Below are positions 43,855 through 53,294 of a DNA stretch of 64,000 nt, piece after piece (the first letter of the stretch is position 1; each line of letters opens with the position of its first letter). The position numbers and the translations under genes were made by a program. The stretch lies in the NCBI GenBank assembly GCA_903772945.1, contig CAICTM010000033.1, positions 62,001-126,000 on the forward strand, given 5' to 3'. The notes beneath the pieces were generated by a model. It had not been told where the DNA came from. It saw nothing but the letters and a program-made list of their open reading frames with translations, and searched no databases. This stretch comes from Seminavis robusta. Its lineage: Eukaryota > Bacillariophyta > Bacillariophyceae > Naviculales > Naviculaceae.

Positions 43855-44481
43855 ATGGCTTCTCTCGATTCCAACGTTATGATTCAACCTACCATGTCTC
43901 CCCACCAACATGTGGCGGATGATAATAAATCCATGCAAGACATTTTTGACTTTTCAAGTTCTTCCTCCATGATGCCAGGCAACGTTAACCTGCAGCAAAG
44001 TCCCATTCGTATCACTCGTATGTTTGACATTCGTCGGGTCCTGAACAGCGAAGAAGAGCTCCGATTGTCCTTTGATGTTCCTGCTGGTATCTCTGCCAGT
44101 GACCTTAAGGTTCAGATTCAGCATGACAAGGAACTTCACCCTGAGATCTACACTCTGAGGGTCATGGGCAACAACACCAACGCCCACACCACCAACAACC
44201 ATAGCAAGACTTTCCCACTCAATGCCAAGTCAGTGAACTTGTTCAAAGTCAAAGCTGTCCTTGATAGCAGGAACAATGTTCTCCGTGTCATTGCTCCCAA
44301 GAAGCAGCAAGAACCGCAAGAGTTTGCCAATAGCAGCAGCAACACTTTGGTAGCCATGGCAGTGGAAGCTCTACAGGCAATATCTCTGAGTGTATCCAAC
44401 TATGCTTCTTGGAGCAGCAACGATCCTGATCAAATTCTTCGAGAAGTCCCCATTGTGGATGACAACATGATGGCTTGCTAG
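43855..44481 (+). CDS. HSP20/alpha-crystallin-like protein, divergent paralogue
   Basis: A 208-aa protein from the ATG at 43855, which sits in AACCATGG. The frame is open back to 43618, but the paralogue has a lead of about 50 residues, matching the later start. The core reads ITRMFDIRRVLNSEEELRLS, then FDVPAGISASDLKVQI, an Asn-rich loop, and NLFKVKAVLDSRNNVLRVIAPK, aligning with ITRTLDVRRVYNSDHELRVS and RLANGILDVVAPK of the 41710 gene. The C-terminal region holds ILREVPIV, a possible I-x-I/V-like anchor. It has drifted further from standard small HSPs, and chaperone activity is inferred only. Confidence 0.72.
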   Translation: MASLDSNVMIQPTMSPHQHVADDNKSMQDIFDFSSSSSMMPGNVNLQQSPIRITRMFDIRRVLNSEEELRLSFDVPAGISASDLKVQIQHDKELHPEIYTLRVMGNNTNAHTTNNHSKTFPLNAKSVNLFKVKAVLDSRNNVLRVIAPKKQQEPQEFANSSSNTLVAMAVEALQAISLSVSNYASWSSNDPDQILREVPIVDDNMMAC

Positions 44482-44925
44482 CTCTGGCTAGAGTACACGT
44501 ACAGAACGAAACAGAAAAGCAAGCTACTCGTTGCTTTTCCAATTTTGCTTGCTGGACCCAAAGGCTACCGTAGGAACGAACATTAGAAGGCAGACACTGC
44601 ATGTTAAAATTCATTATAAAACCACATTAGACTGTTATCGTTTTCTGTTCTGGCGAGTAGTCTAGCTAGCGTGCTTACCCTTTCACAAAGTTGCTGTTGC
44701 GGAAGTCGTCCCGTCATTGTCATGATGCTTCTGGTTTGAAAGTGAACCGTCGTAGGGATAGAACATCTAAAGTTGTTTAGGGTTTAGTGACTCAGTAAAA
44801 ACCGTGAATGAATCACTGGCCAATGACGTGTCCTCATTCCTCACCGTTTTGGTCTGCCATGTTTCATGAACACATTGGTACCGGTACAGGCACAACACAC
44901 AACACAGAACACATACAACACAGCA
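44482..44925. other. intergenic region, no gene seen
   Basis: This is the 3' flank of the HSP20-like gene and the presumed promoter of the GST gene. Confidence 0.35.
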
Positions 44926-45930
44926 ATGATGATGATCATGCGGAGGTCTTTAGTACCGTCAATGATCTGTATGGCCTTGCTCTTATGCATAGCAAGCAGC
45001 CATGGGTTTTCCTTTGGTGGTACCACTACAGGTACCGGTACCGGTAGTAGTGGATCGTCTTTATCTGCTCCAAAGCAAACGAGCCACACGCGGCTGACCG
45101 CCACTCCCGCGTCGACTAGCAGCAGTGCTAACGGTAGCAGCTCGGATGCGACTACATGTACAGACGACGCCAAACAGACAGTCTTTCAATTGTACATTCT
45201 AGAAGGGGGCATGTGCCCGTATGCCGCACGTACTTGGATCACCATGTTGGAATTGGGTCTCCCCTTTGAGCTCGTCCATGTCAGTGTCATGAAAAAGGAG
45301 CCTTGGTTTTTAGAAATCAATCCCAGGGGAAAGGTACCCGCCATTCAGAACCTGCAGGATGGATCTGTCATTTACGAATCTGCCATTTGTGATGAATACT
45401 TGTGTGATTATGCCCGGCAAATGGATACGAATAATAATACTGATCAAGACTCAAAGTCAAAGTTATGGAAACTCATGCCCACTGATGCTGCCGACAAGGC
45501 TGCCATGCGGTTGCTCAATGATCACATCGATACACAGTTGGGACCGGCTCAGTATACCTTTCTCATGAATGACGACAAGGAAAAGGACGCCGGGCTGATG
45601 GACACGCTAGAAGATGCACTCCAAGTGCTACAAGATTCCTTGATACAACGGGGAGGACCCTATCTGATGGGCTCCCATTTTACACTGGCCGAAGCTCACG
45701 TCTTGCCCTTCTTTTTGAGACTGGTCGTGTCACTCCAGCATTTCAAGGACTATCAAATTCCACCCCAGCGATTTGGACGTTTGTTGGAATGGTACGAGCT
45801 GTGCACACAGAGAGAATCCTTTCAAACCACGGCCAAGTCCGACGAAACGATTGTGGAGGTCTATCAAAAGTTTGTGGACATGAAGTACGGGTTTGGAGGT
45901 CTCAATAAGAATAAAGAAGTAGAAATGTAA
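44926..45930 (+). CDS. glutathione S-transferase-like protein with plastid-type leader
   Basis: A 334-aa protein from the ATG at 44926; an earlier ATG at 44866 would put 20 polar residues before the signal. The leader MRRSLVPSMICMALLLCIASSHG followed by FSF fits an ER signal then a Phe-led plastid transit peptide. A Ser/Thr/Gly linker follows, with GTGTGTGS encoded by a GGTACC-type repeat. The GST N-terminal thioredoxin-like domain starts near residue 88: LYILEGGMCPYAARTWITMLELGLPFELVHV, NPRGKVPAIQ, then DGSVIYESAICDEYL. The C-P-Y motif with Cys in the active position is typical of omega/lambda-type or dehydroascorbate-reductase-type GSTs. The helical C-terminal domain (GPYLMGSHFTLAEAHVLPFFLRL) is complete. 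It probably works in glutathione-linked redox reactions in the plastid. Confidence 0.88.
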   Translation: MMMIMRRSLVPSMICMALLLCIASSHGFSFGGTTTGTGTGSSGSSLSAPKQTSHTRLTATPASTSSSANGSSSDATTCTDDAKQTVFQLYILEGGMCPYAARTWITMLELGLPFELVHVSVMKKEPWFLEINPRGKVPAIQNLQDGSVIYESAICDEYLCDYARQMDTNNNTDQDSKSKLWKLMPTDAADKAAMRLLNDHIDTQLGPAQYTFLMNDDKEKDAGLMDTLEDALQVLQDSLIQRGGPYLMGSHFTLAEAHVLPFFLRLVVSLQHFKDYQIPPQRFGRLLEWYELCTQRESFQTTAKSDETIVEVYQKFVDMKYGFGGLNKNKEVEM

Positions 45931-45991
45931 GTTTGAAAGCTATTAATAGTATTCTTTGGTTATGCCTACTCGTACCGGTAGCTCTTGTAAG

Positions 45992-46486
45992 CTATGCCAT
46001 GTTTCCAAGGGCTTCTCTAAAGATGGCCCAGTTCTGATCCGTGGCAGCTCGAGATCGTGATCTGTAAACTCCCTTTTTGGATGTTCTACCGGTGGATTCT
46101 TTTGCTGAACCATCTTGAGTCTCCTGATCTTGTTCCATAGATTCTGATGCAGAGGCATCTAGGTCAGGTGAAACACGAGATCGGCGTGTGTTGGAAGACC
46201 TCTGATGATTTCTACTACTACTAGAAGCAGTCCTGCCTGACTTTCGTCTCCTTCGCGTAGAGACATCGGCGTCACTCTCATCCGTCGTTCCACTTGTACT
46301 GCATGTACTGGTAGTAGCGTGAAGGGCACGCTCTAGCTTGCCCATGTCCTGAAAATCAGAGGCAGAGCTGCGGCGACTAGACCTGCGTCGCCCATATGCA
46401 TAAGAGGATCCGTTGCTGTGGTGGCTGTCGCTCAATAGTTCCATCTCATCCACTAATCGAATGCCTGGTCGGCTATTAGTACTCAT
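45992..46486 (-). CDS. Arg/Ser-rich small protein, paralogue of 48726-49274
   Basis: A 164-aa hydrophilic protein, mostly disordered, with RRRSSRRSS and RRRRKSGR basic clusters and acidic stretches. Two short blocks match the 48726 gene: DMGKLERAL (near residue 47) and the extreme C-terminus NWAIFREALGNMA. The GELLSDS / SNGSS region is also similar. No known domain, signal or TM is present. Conservation at the very C-terminus with variable middle parts suggests a short docking or targeting motif. The function is unknown. Confidence 0.68.
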   Translation of the reverse strand: MSTNSRPGIRLVDEMELLSDSHHSNGSSYAYGRRRSSRRSSASDFQDMGKLERALHATTSTCSTSGTTDESDADVSTRRRRKSGRTASSSSRNHQRSSNTRRSRVSPDLDASASESMEQDQETQDGSAKESTGRTSKKGVYRSRSRAATDQNWAIFREALGNMA

Positions 46487-46934
46487 TTTTGTTTGTTTCT
46501 TTTTTTGTTTCAGAGTTTGTAGTTGTTGTATTGTGAGCTTTGCAAAGAGCTTTCAAGTGAATTGTGAGAAAGTACGAAAGTACTACTAGTACCAAAGCAA
46601 GCGGCACAGAGATTGGAAATTGGAAAAAGGCTTGAATGGTTGGATCTTTCGGAGGATCATTTCGGTGGATCTTTGTGTGGACTTTTAGTGAACGCGACCA
46701 TCTAAAGACGCGTCAAATTTACTTATGCAAGGTTTCTCAGATCTACAAGTGGAGGAAGTAGAAAAGGGCACCCTCTCACGTACTTAGGTAAAACTACAAT
46801 AGCCGAATCTTTCGGCCTTAACAGAAACACTTACATTGCCGCAAAAGCCGATGTGTTACTCTCACTCATATCGATCACGGTGCAACTCGGTTGCGAATTT
46901 GTTGCTTGCCTCCTTTCATTTCAGATGCTCTTCT

Positions 46935-47269
46935 CTACAAGCCTTGGTTGGTATTTACTGCAGTAAATCCGGGTTACTGGCTCCTTACTGTCCAATTACT
47001 GCCATTGTTGGCCACCTAATTACTGCAGTAAGTAATCCCATGCAGTAAGTAATCTGCCTTTGCAACAGTAATATCCAGTAAATGACAGTAAAAGCACAGT
47101 AATTAGCCTTTATTACTGCAATTACTGTAGTTTACTGCCTTCAATTGGCTTTAAATTACTATGCATAATTACTGCTACTGAGGAATTACTGCATTACTGC
47201 CATTACTGCTCCTTTTACTGACCTCATGGCAGTAAGGAATAAACAGTAAATACCAACCAAGCTACAAGC
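46935..47269. mobile_element. MITE-like element (46943-47261) with 18-bp TIRs and 8-bp target duplication
   Basis: The element spans 46943-47261 (319 bp). The left end CTTGGTTGGTATTTACTG and the right end CAGTAAATACCAACCAAG are exact inverse complements (18 bp). It is flanked by a perfect 8-bp direct repeat CTACAAGC (46935-46942 and 47262-47269), the target-site duplication. An 8-bp duplication fits hAT, P or Merlin-type transposons, but the ends do not match a family I can name. The interior has no open frame; it is packed with roughly twenty TTACTG or CAGTAA hexamers in both orientations. It is non-autonomous, and intact ends and duplication suggest a recent insertion. Confidence 0.9.
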
Positions 47270-47526
47270 TACAACCTGGCCAGCAAGAGGTACCAATGTA
47301 CCAATAGGAAGAATCCGCACCTCTGTTTGCCTTCTTCGCCGACAAACGGAGCTCTGGCTGCATAGCTGGACACTCTAGCTAGTAGGCCTACATGAACTGG
47401 CATGTAGTGCGAGGTGCCAGGTTTCATCATCTGGCTGACGAGGAGCTATTATGCAAGCCTGGCTGCTGAAGACAGAAGGCTGATTGCTCCAATGATGCAT
47501 ACCCAGAAGTGGCTGCTTGCTTCCGG

Positions 47527-47735
47527 GGAACTCCAGTGCTGTGCCAACTGCCAACAAGAACTCCAGTGCTGGGGATCGTTATTGTAAGGATTGCTTGCGG
47601 TACTGGGGCAAGTCAGTGAAGGAATTCCCATGCTGGGGCAGACACTTGCAGGGGTTGCAGCCAGCCAGCCAATGCTTGCCCAAGTTCTGGGGCGATGTTT
47701 GCTAGCCGGAAATCCAGTGCTGGGGCGGACTCCGA
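47527..47735. repeat. degenerate repeat of CCAGTGCTGGGG-like units
   Basis: Variants of TCCAGTGCTGGGG / CCCATGCTGGGGC / AGTTCTGGGGC recur at irregular 30-60 bp spacing. The role is unknown; it is probably a decayed minisatellite. Confidence 0.5.
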
Positions 47736-48725
47736 GTCGACTCTGCGGACCTCTGTTGTAAGGTTGAACTGAAGGATAGATGGTTTGTGCACTCAGCACA
47801 GTGAGCCAGGTGGATGTGCCAAGGTATGGACCTCCTCTTCTTTAGCTAGCTACCTGGTAGCTCGGCTTCCTCGATTGCTGCACCACTAGCTACGTGGTAC
47901 CGGTACAGTCGTTCGAAAGTTTAGAGTGCAAGCCTGGTTGAAGGATGTTTGCTCCAATTCCCCGAAACGACCCGACAGGCTGCGGCCCCACTTGCTAGCT
48001 GGCTCCTCACCTTGTCAAGTAAAGGGCATACGGGCACAGCCGGCCAGTGCGTGAGAAGCCAAAACTCAAAAATAAATGATTGAGCTAGTTCATTTTGCTT
48101 GATCTTATCTAGAGTCCATCTCCCGACCTGACTGACTATCCTAACTTTGTCCGTCCTCACCCTTGTCCGTTTGCGTCCTCCATGACGATACATTCCCGGC
48201 ATCATACAACTCACGTTGGCCTTGATTAGCTGCAGAAAACCAAATGAGTTTTCATAGTTTAGTTTTTGACAAACCCTTCCATCGGCACCGCTTTGCTCGA
48301 AACTGGACTAGCTAGCCGCCAAGCAGGCTTGGCTTGGCTGCTACATGTATTCCCACGTCACGGTTCCCACACACGTCTGTCATCAATCGGTGGTTACTGT
48401 AGAGTTAAAGCTAAGCCAAGGCTCATTCAGAAGACATGGTCGAGGTGAGGAAAGGATACGACTGTACATGTAGACCACCCCTTTGGGGCATGTTGTCCTT
48501 GCGCCCAATAGTCTTGTAGTTTGATGTTTCATGTTAGCTGGGCAGTGGCTAGTAGGCAAATGCATTGCTTAGCATGATCAAGAAGATGCCAGCCAACTAC
48601 GCACAAGCAACTAAGACCAGAAGCAACAAAGCAGAACAGAGGAAGTATGGAATGTGAAAACTGATAGCTAGCTAGTATTTTTTGATCTGGATGCCTAGCT
48701 AGTAGGGTGGAACTTGGCAAACAAA

Positions 48726-49274
48726 TTATGCCATGTTTCCAAGGGCCTCTCTGAGGATGTACCAATTTTCAGCCATGACGGCTTGCTCTTTTGTCCTGTA
48801 GTGTTTTCTTCTGCTTCTTCTGCCTGCAAGTCCAGTGGCATGTGTATTTGCTGGTGCACTCTGTGGCTCCTGCTGATCATCATCTTCCGCTGAGTCTGAA
48901 ATTTCATCTGCATCTGCATCTGCTCCGTAGACCCGAGATCTGCGTTTCAAGGAGAATCTCTGGTGAGTGTCGGTTCTTCTGCTGGGCTGTCTCCTCCGTT
49001 GTCCTTGATCGTATTCGTCTTCTTCTACATGTACTGCAGCAGCACCATTGCCAAATGCTCGTTCTAGTTTGGCCATATCAAAACCTTGCAAGTATTTCCG
49101 GCCGACTGTGCTGCGGGACCTGCTCCTTCTGCCCGCAGCGGCTTCTTGAAAGGATCCGTTGCTGTTGCTGCTGCTGCTAGTATCACTCATCATCAGCTCA
49201 CCACTGGCGTCATCTGATCCAATAGGGCGTACAACGCTATTGCGTGGTCGTCGAATGCTGGGTCGGGTGCTCAT
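48726..49274 (-). CDS. Arg/Ser-rich small protein, paralogue of 45992-46486
   Basis: A 182-aa disordered protein. It has Arg-rich clusters (GRRSRSRSTVGRK, RRRQPSRR, GRRSRRKHYR), an acidic middle (DADADEISDSAEDDD) and two blocks shared with the other paralogue: FDMAKLERAF (near residue 70) and the C-terminal NWYILREALGNMA. The spacing between blocks is similar in both. The two genes lie on the same strand with 2.2 kb and a MITE between them, consistent with a local duplication. No domain of known function is recognised; nuclear location is possible from the basic clusters. Confidence 0.7.
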   Translation of the reverse strand: MSTRPSIRRPRNSVVRPIGSDDASGELMMSDTSSSSNSNGSFQEAAAGRRSRSRSTVGRKYLQGFDMAKLERAFGNGAAAVHVEEDEYDQGQRRRQPSRRTDTHQRFSLKRRSRVYGADADADEISDSAEDDDQQEPQSAPANTHATGLAGRRSRRKHYRTKEQAVMAENWYILREALGNMA

Positions 49275-50806
49275 CTTTCAGGTTGGTTTTTTTGGATGCG
49301 TCCAAGTTGAAATTGTGAGCCAAAACCAAGAAGTTTGTAAGTTTGTTGCCGGTTTCATTGCTCCCACAAAAGAAGAAGGCAAGATGGGACTGGCTGTTCT
49401 CGGCGTTCTACTCGGTACTCGGTACAGCACTTCACTTTTCTATTGAACGTTAAAAGTGAATTAGACAAGATACACCTCATATTTGTCAATAGTCACACAT
49501 GAGTACAGTACTCTCCTTCTCTCCTTTCTCAGCAAAGTCTCCCTGATCGTAACAGGCTTTATCAAACCACAATTACTGCCAATGCTTTGGTCGCAGAACA
49601 AACTTTTTGCAGCTCTTTTTTACATTGATAGCTTATTGATAGGATCTCAGTGGTACCGTCGGTCCAAAGAATATCTTCTGCGGTATTGCAATGGCAAGAT
49701 TAGCGCATTAGACCTAGCTCAACATTATTGTCTGCGTGTGTGTCTGCGTGGTTGTGTCTGAGTGCCAGCAAGGTGAAAGCGTGGAAGCCACCTTGAATTA
49801 GACGATAGGTCTTTGCAACCGTTGCCGCCAAGCGCCAAGGCCCAACAGCCCAACCACTGTAGCCAAAACTGCACCACTGTAACCTGCAAAGGCGATTCAT
49901 ACCATTCCACTGGCCGAGAGTTCAAGCTCAACCATAGCACCATACTCTATCGATAGACGACTATGTACACTGTACTGCCGCAGCTACTCGAGCTAGCTGT
50001 GTATCATTGCATCGGTTTGGGAAGTTGCTATTAATACCAGAGAGAGATCTTGCTTTCTTTTAGGCTTCAGGTAGACTACTGGCTGCTTCGAATTCAGCCA
50101 GTAGTCTAGTTGATAGCTGTCCAATGAGGGACGTTTTCTTCGTATCGTCAGCCAGCAGCTCGTCAGCTACTGGCAAGAGATTTCTTATTATTAGATTAAT
50201 ACTGTAGTCGTTTTTCTGAGTTCTTTTTTTGTGCTCGGCGTTTGGTATCTGGTTAGCTCTATGGCTGCGGCTAGTCAGCTAGCTACCGTAGCAGGTGGCC
50301 AGGAAGAGCTCTGGCTACTAGCTAGCTAGCCACATGTAAGAATGCGAGCCACATGTACCACAGGGAATACCAGCAATTCCAATAGGCGTGGGCGCTGGTA
50401 CCTGTCGTACTACTAGCTAGAGTACCATTACGTACTCTCAACGACGTGGGGGTTGCTTTGATCCGGATTTACCCTGTACCTTAATGAACACTTCTCTATC
50501 CTAACCTTAATGATGGAATCAGCACTGAGCCATGAGTCGAGTCACAGTCATCCAAAATTTAAGAAACATCACGAAACAAAAGCAAACAGCAAATGCTACC
50601 CTCATTATTCTTCGGTAGCTTTCTCATTCATTCATAATCTACCTACACGAGTATTAGTAGCACTTCCGATTGCTCCACGCTGCCAACACAGTACTGTACA
50701 GTACCACTCCTCCTCATCTTGTCTCCCTTATCTTATCTCTTTTAAAAGTCAAGCTTAAGTCAAGCCAAGCCAAGAAGCAAGCTAAACTCAAACTCAGAGA
50801 TCCAAG
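49275..50806. promoter_or_regulatory. divergent intergenic spacer
   Basis: A 1.5-kb spacer before the kinase gene. It contains a perfect 14-bp hairpin at 50072-50108 and CTAGCTAGCTAG near 50319. CAAGC/CAAGA repeats fall in the presumed 5' leader of the kinase (50746-50780). No gene is seen. Confidence 0.4.
50072..50108. repeat. perfect 14-bp hairpin
   Basis: TAGACTACTGGCTG (50072-50085) and CAGCCAGTAGTCTA (50095-50108) are exact reverse complements with a 9-nt loop. It is non-coding; its function is unknown. Confidence 0.85.
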
Positions 50807-53294
50807 ATGAACTTGTTCAAGAGCAAACCCAAGAACAGCCCGAGTAAGAAGAAGAAGAAAAAGACGAAGCAAGATGGCGTTCGAGCGCAGCGTGAGAATA
50901 TCTTTGCCCAAAAGTTGGACATGACGGAATCGTACAAACCTCCGTTTTACCCGAAGAGTGAAGCGGCTTACGAGTTTATCGACGGTTGCTTGGGCGACAA
51001 TTTCGTGTTTCAGAATCTTAGTAGCAAGGAACGTCGACTTTTGATTGACGCCATGCAAACGCAGGAAGTTCCAGGTGGAGAACCGATTGTCACTCAGGGA
51101 GAAACGGGAGATTATTTCTATGTAGTTGACGAAGGAACGGTTCGATTCGAAGTCGATTCGCGCAAAGTCGGTCAATGTGGTCGTGGAGGCTCGTTTGGAG
51201 AATTGGCATTGCTCTACAATTGTCCACGATCGGCATCTTGTGTCGCTGAAACCACTTGTACGCTATGGATCGTAGATCAAAAGACCTTTCGACACATGCT
51301 CGCAAACACGCAGAATACACAAAACAAGGAAACACACGGGATTCTCAAGAAAGTGTCATTTTTCTCCGACCTCGAAGATCGTGACTTGACTCGTATTGCC
51401 GATGCCTTTTCCACGCAAGTGTGCAAGGCGGGAGATCGAATCATTACCAAGGGAGAAATTGGAGACAACTTTTACATTATTCAAGAAGGAACTGCCAAGG
51501 TGCACGACATTGGGCAACGAGAAGGACAGTTCATTGAACAGAGTATGGGAGCTGGAGCCTTCTTTGGAGAACGTGCGCTGCTCACGGGAGAACCCAGAAA
51601 TGCGTCTATTACCGCCACTTCCGAACGATGTGTATTGCTCAAATTGGGTCGAGAAGAATTCAAAGTTGTGCTCGGACCACTCCAGGCGGCCATTGACAGA
51701 GCCATGTCCAAACGAACACTCCTCGCGGTACCCATTTTCATCATGTCTCAATTTGAAGCCTTTGAAATGAACCGATTGGCCGATCTCGTTGTGGAAATGA
51801 CATTCCGTCCAGGAACAGTGTTGGCGCAACAGGGAAAACCACTCGTACAAAATTTCTATGTCGTAAGACAAGGAAAAGTACGCATTCTACATCAAAATTC
51901 ATCGCGACCGGGATTCCTCAGTGACAGTGACTACTTTGGACAATCCTTCCTCAAAGAACCTGATGGAGCCGTCGCCACGCAAACCATCACCGTCATGGAA
52001 GAAACACGATGTGGTGTACTCTCCAAAAAAGATTTCCTATCCGTCGTCGGCAATGCCGATCGACTCGGACGGCCACGACGCCCCAAGGCACAATCCGCAC
52101 ACGAAAAAGCCATTACGCTCAAGGAGCTATCCAAAATTCGTATTCTGGGTGTGGGAACCTTTGGAAAAGTTTGGCTCGTCACACAAAAAAAGACGGGCAC
52201 ACCCTACGCACTCAAAATGCTATCCAAATACGAAATTATTCAACATCAACAAGTGGGATCCGTCGCACAAGAAAAAAATGTCATGTCCATGCTCGATCAT
52301 CCTTTCGTCATTAGTTTGGTAGGATCCTTTATGGATTCCAGGAGTCTTTACATGGTACTCGAATTGGTACAGGGAGGAGAACTCTTTAGTGTCATTCACA
52401 CCGAATCCATGGACGGGGTGCCCAATGGAAATGCAAGATTCTATGCCGCTTGTATTCTTGAATCACTCTCCCATTTGCACATGAGGAACATTGCCTACCG
52501 TGATCTCAAACCTGGTGAGTTCGTGTCTGACAACAGAGACAACCAACAAACGTGGCTTTGAGATATAGCTCACCCAGTATCCACTCTTTTTTGTTTACCT
52601 CAATCCAGAGAACGTCTTGGTGAGTGCGTGTTTTACTACAGAGACAACAAAAAACCAGCAACCAACAAACGTGGCTTTCAGATACAGCTCACCCAGCATC
52701 CACTCTTTTTTTGATTTTCGTATTGCATTACAGGTTGACAACAAGGGATACTGTGTCTTGGTGGATTTGGGATTTGCCAAAGTTGTAGACGACAAAACGT
52801 ACACACTCTGTGGAACACCCGAATATCTGGCACCGGAAATCATTCTCTCCAAAGGACACGACAAGGGAGCCGATTACTGGGCATACGGAGTACTCATTTA
52901 CGAAATGGTTGTGGGGCATTCCCCCTTCTTTGATTTTGGATCCAACAGCCAGGCAGATCTATTTCAACGCATTTGCAAGGTACAATATTCGTTTCCTGGG
53001 GGTGGATTGGTGCATCATCATGCCCAAGATCTCATCAAACGATTGATCATCCGACGACAAGCCAGTCGCATGGGATGCTTGGCTCGTGGAGATATGGATA
53101 TTCGAGATCATCCATGGTTTGAAATTATCGATGTCGACAAGTTGCTCCGCCGAAAATGGCCCGCCCCGTGGGTGCCTCGGATCCGCAATGCTCTCGATTC
53201 CAGTCACTTTGATTCCTACGAGCATCTCGAGAAGGATTCCAAGAAGGATCCCTCGTTGACGGCCTCCGAGCAGGCTCTGTTCAAAGACTTTTAG
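50807..53294 (+). CDS. cGMP/cAMP-dependent protein kinase (PKG-type)
   Basis: Three exons (50807-52514, 52609-52619, 52734-53294) give about 759 aa; exon 2 is only 11 nt. The basic N-terminus (KKKKKKTK) leads to three cyclic-nucleotide-binding domains. The first two have intact phosphate-binding cassettes, FGELALLYNCPRSAS and FGERALLTGEPRNAS. The third (YFGQSFLKEPDGAVA) lacks the canonical Arg and may not bind. The AGC kinase domain follows: GVGTFGKVW, ALKMLSK with the ATP-binding Lys, YRDLKPENVLVD (rebuilt across both introns), VDLGFAK in place of DFG, CGTPEYLAPEII and GADYWAYGVLIYEM. The C-terminus ends FKDF, an AGC hydrophobic motif like that of PKA. Regulatory and catalytic parts in one chain are the PKG arrangement. 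Confidence 0.93.
52515..52733 (+). repeat. two paralogous introns flanking an 11-nt microexon
   Basis: Intron 1 (52515-52608) and intron 2 (52620-52733) are copies. Both begin GTGAGT-CGTGT, share ACAGAGACAAC, CCAACAAACGTGGCTTT, CAGCTCACCCAG-type and ATCCACTCTTTTTT blocks in the same order, and end CAG. The microexon AGAACGTCTTG (52609-52619) supplies E-N-V-L of the catalytic loop. Confidence 0.9.

Larger units (their letters stand above)
46487..48725. other. intergenic region between the Arg/Ser-rich paralogues
   Basis: These 2.2 kb contain the MITE-like element at 46943-47261 and a degenerate repeat of CCAGTGCTGGGG-like units at about 47527-47735. CTAGCTAG occurs near 48665 and 48693. No coding sequence is supported. 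Confidence 0.4.

Noticed and set aside
46943-47261. CRISPR-like array suggested by many short repeats
   Set aside because: The repeats are hexamers in both orientations with irregular spacing, enclosed by inverted repeats and a target duplication; the genome is eukaryotic.
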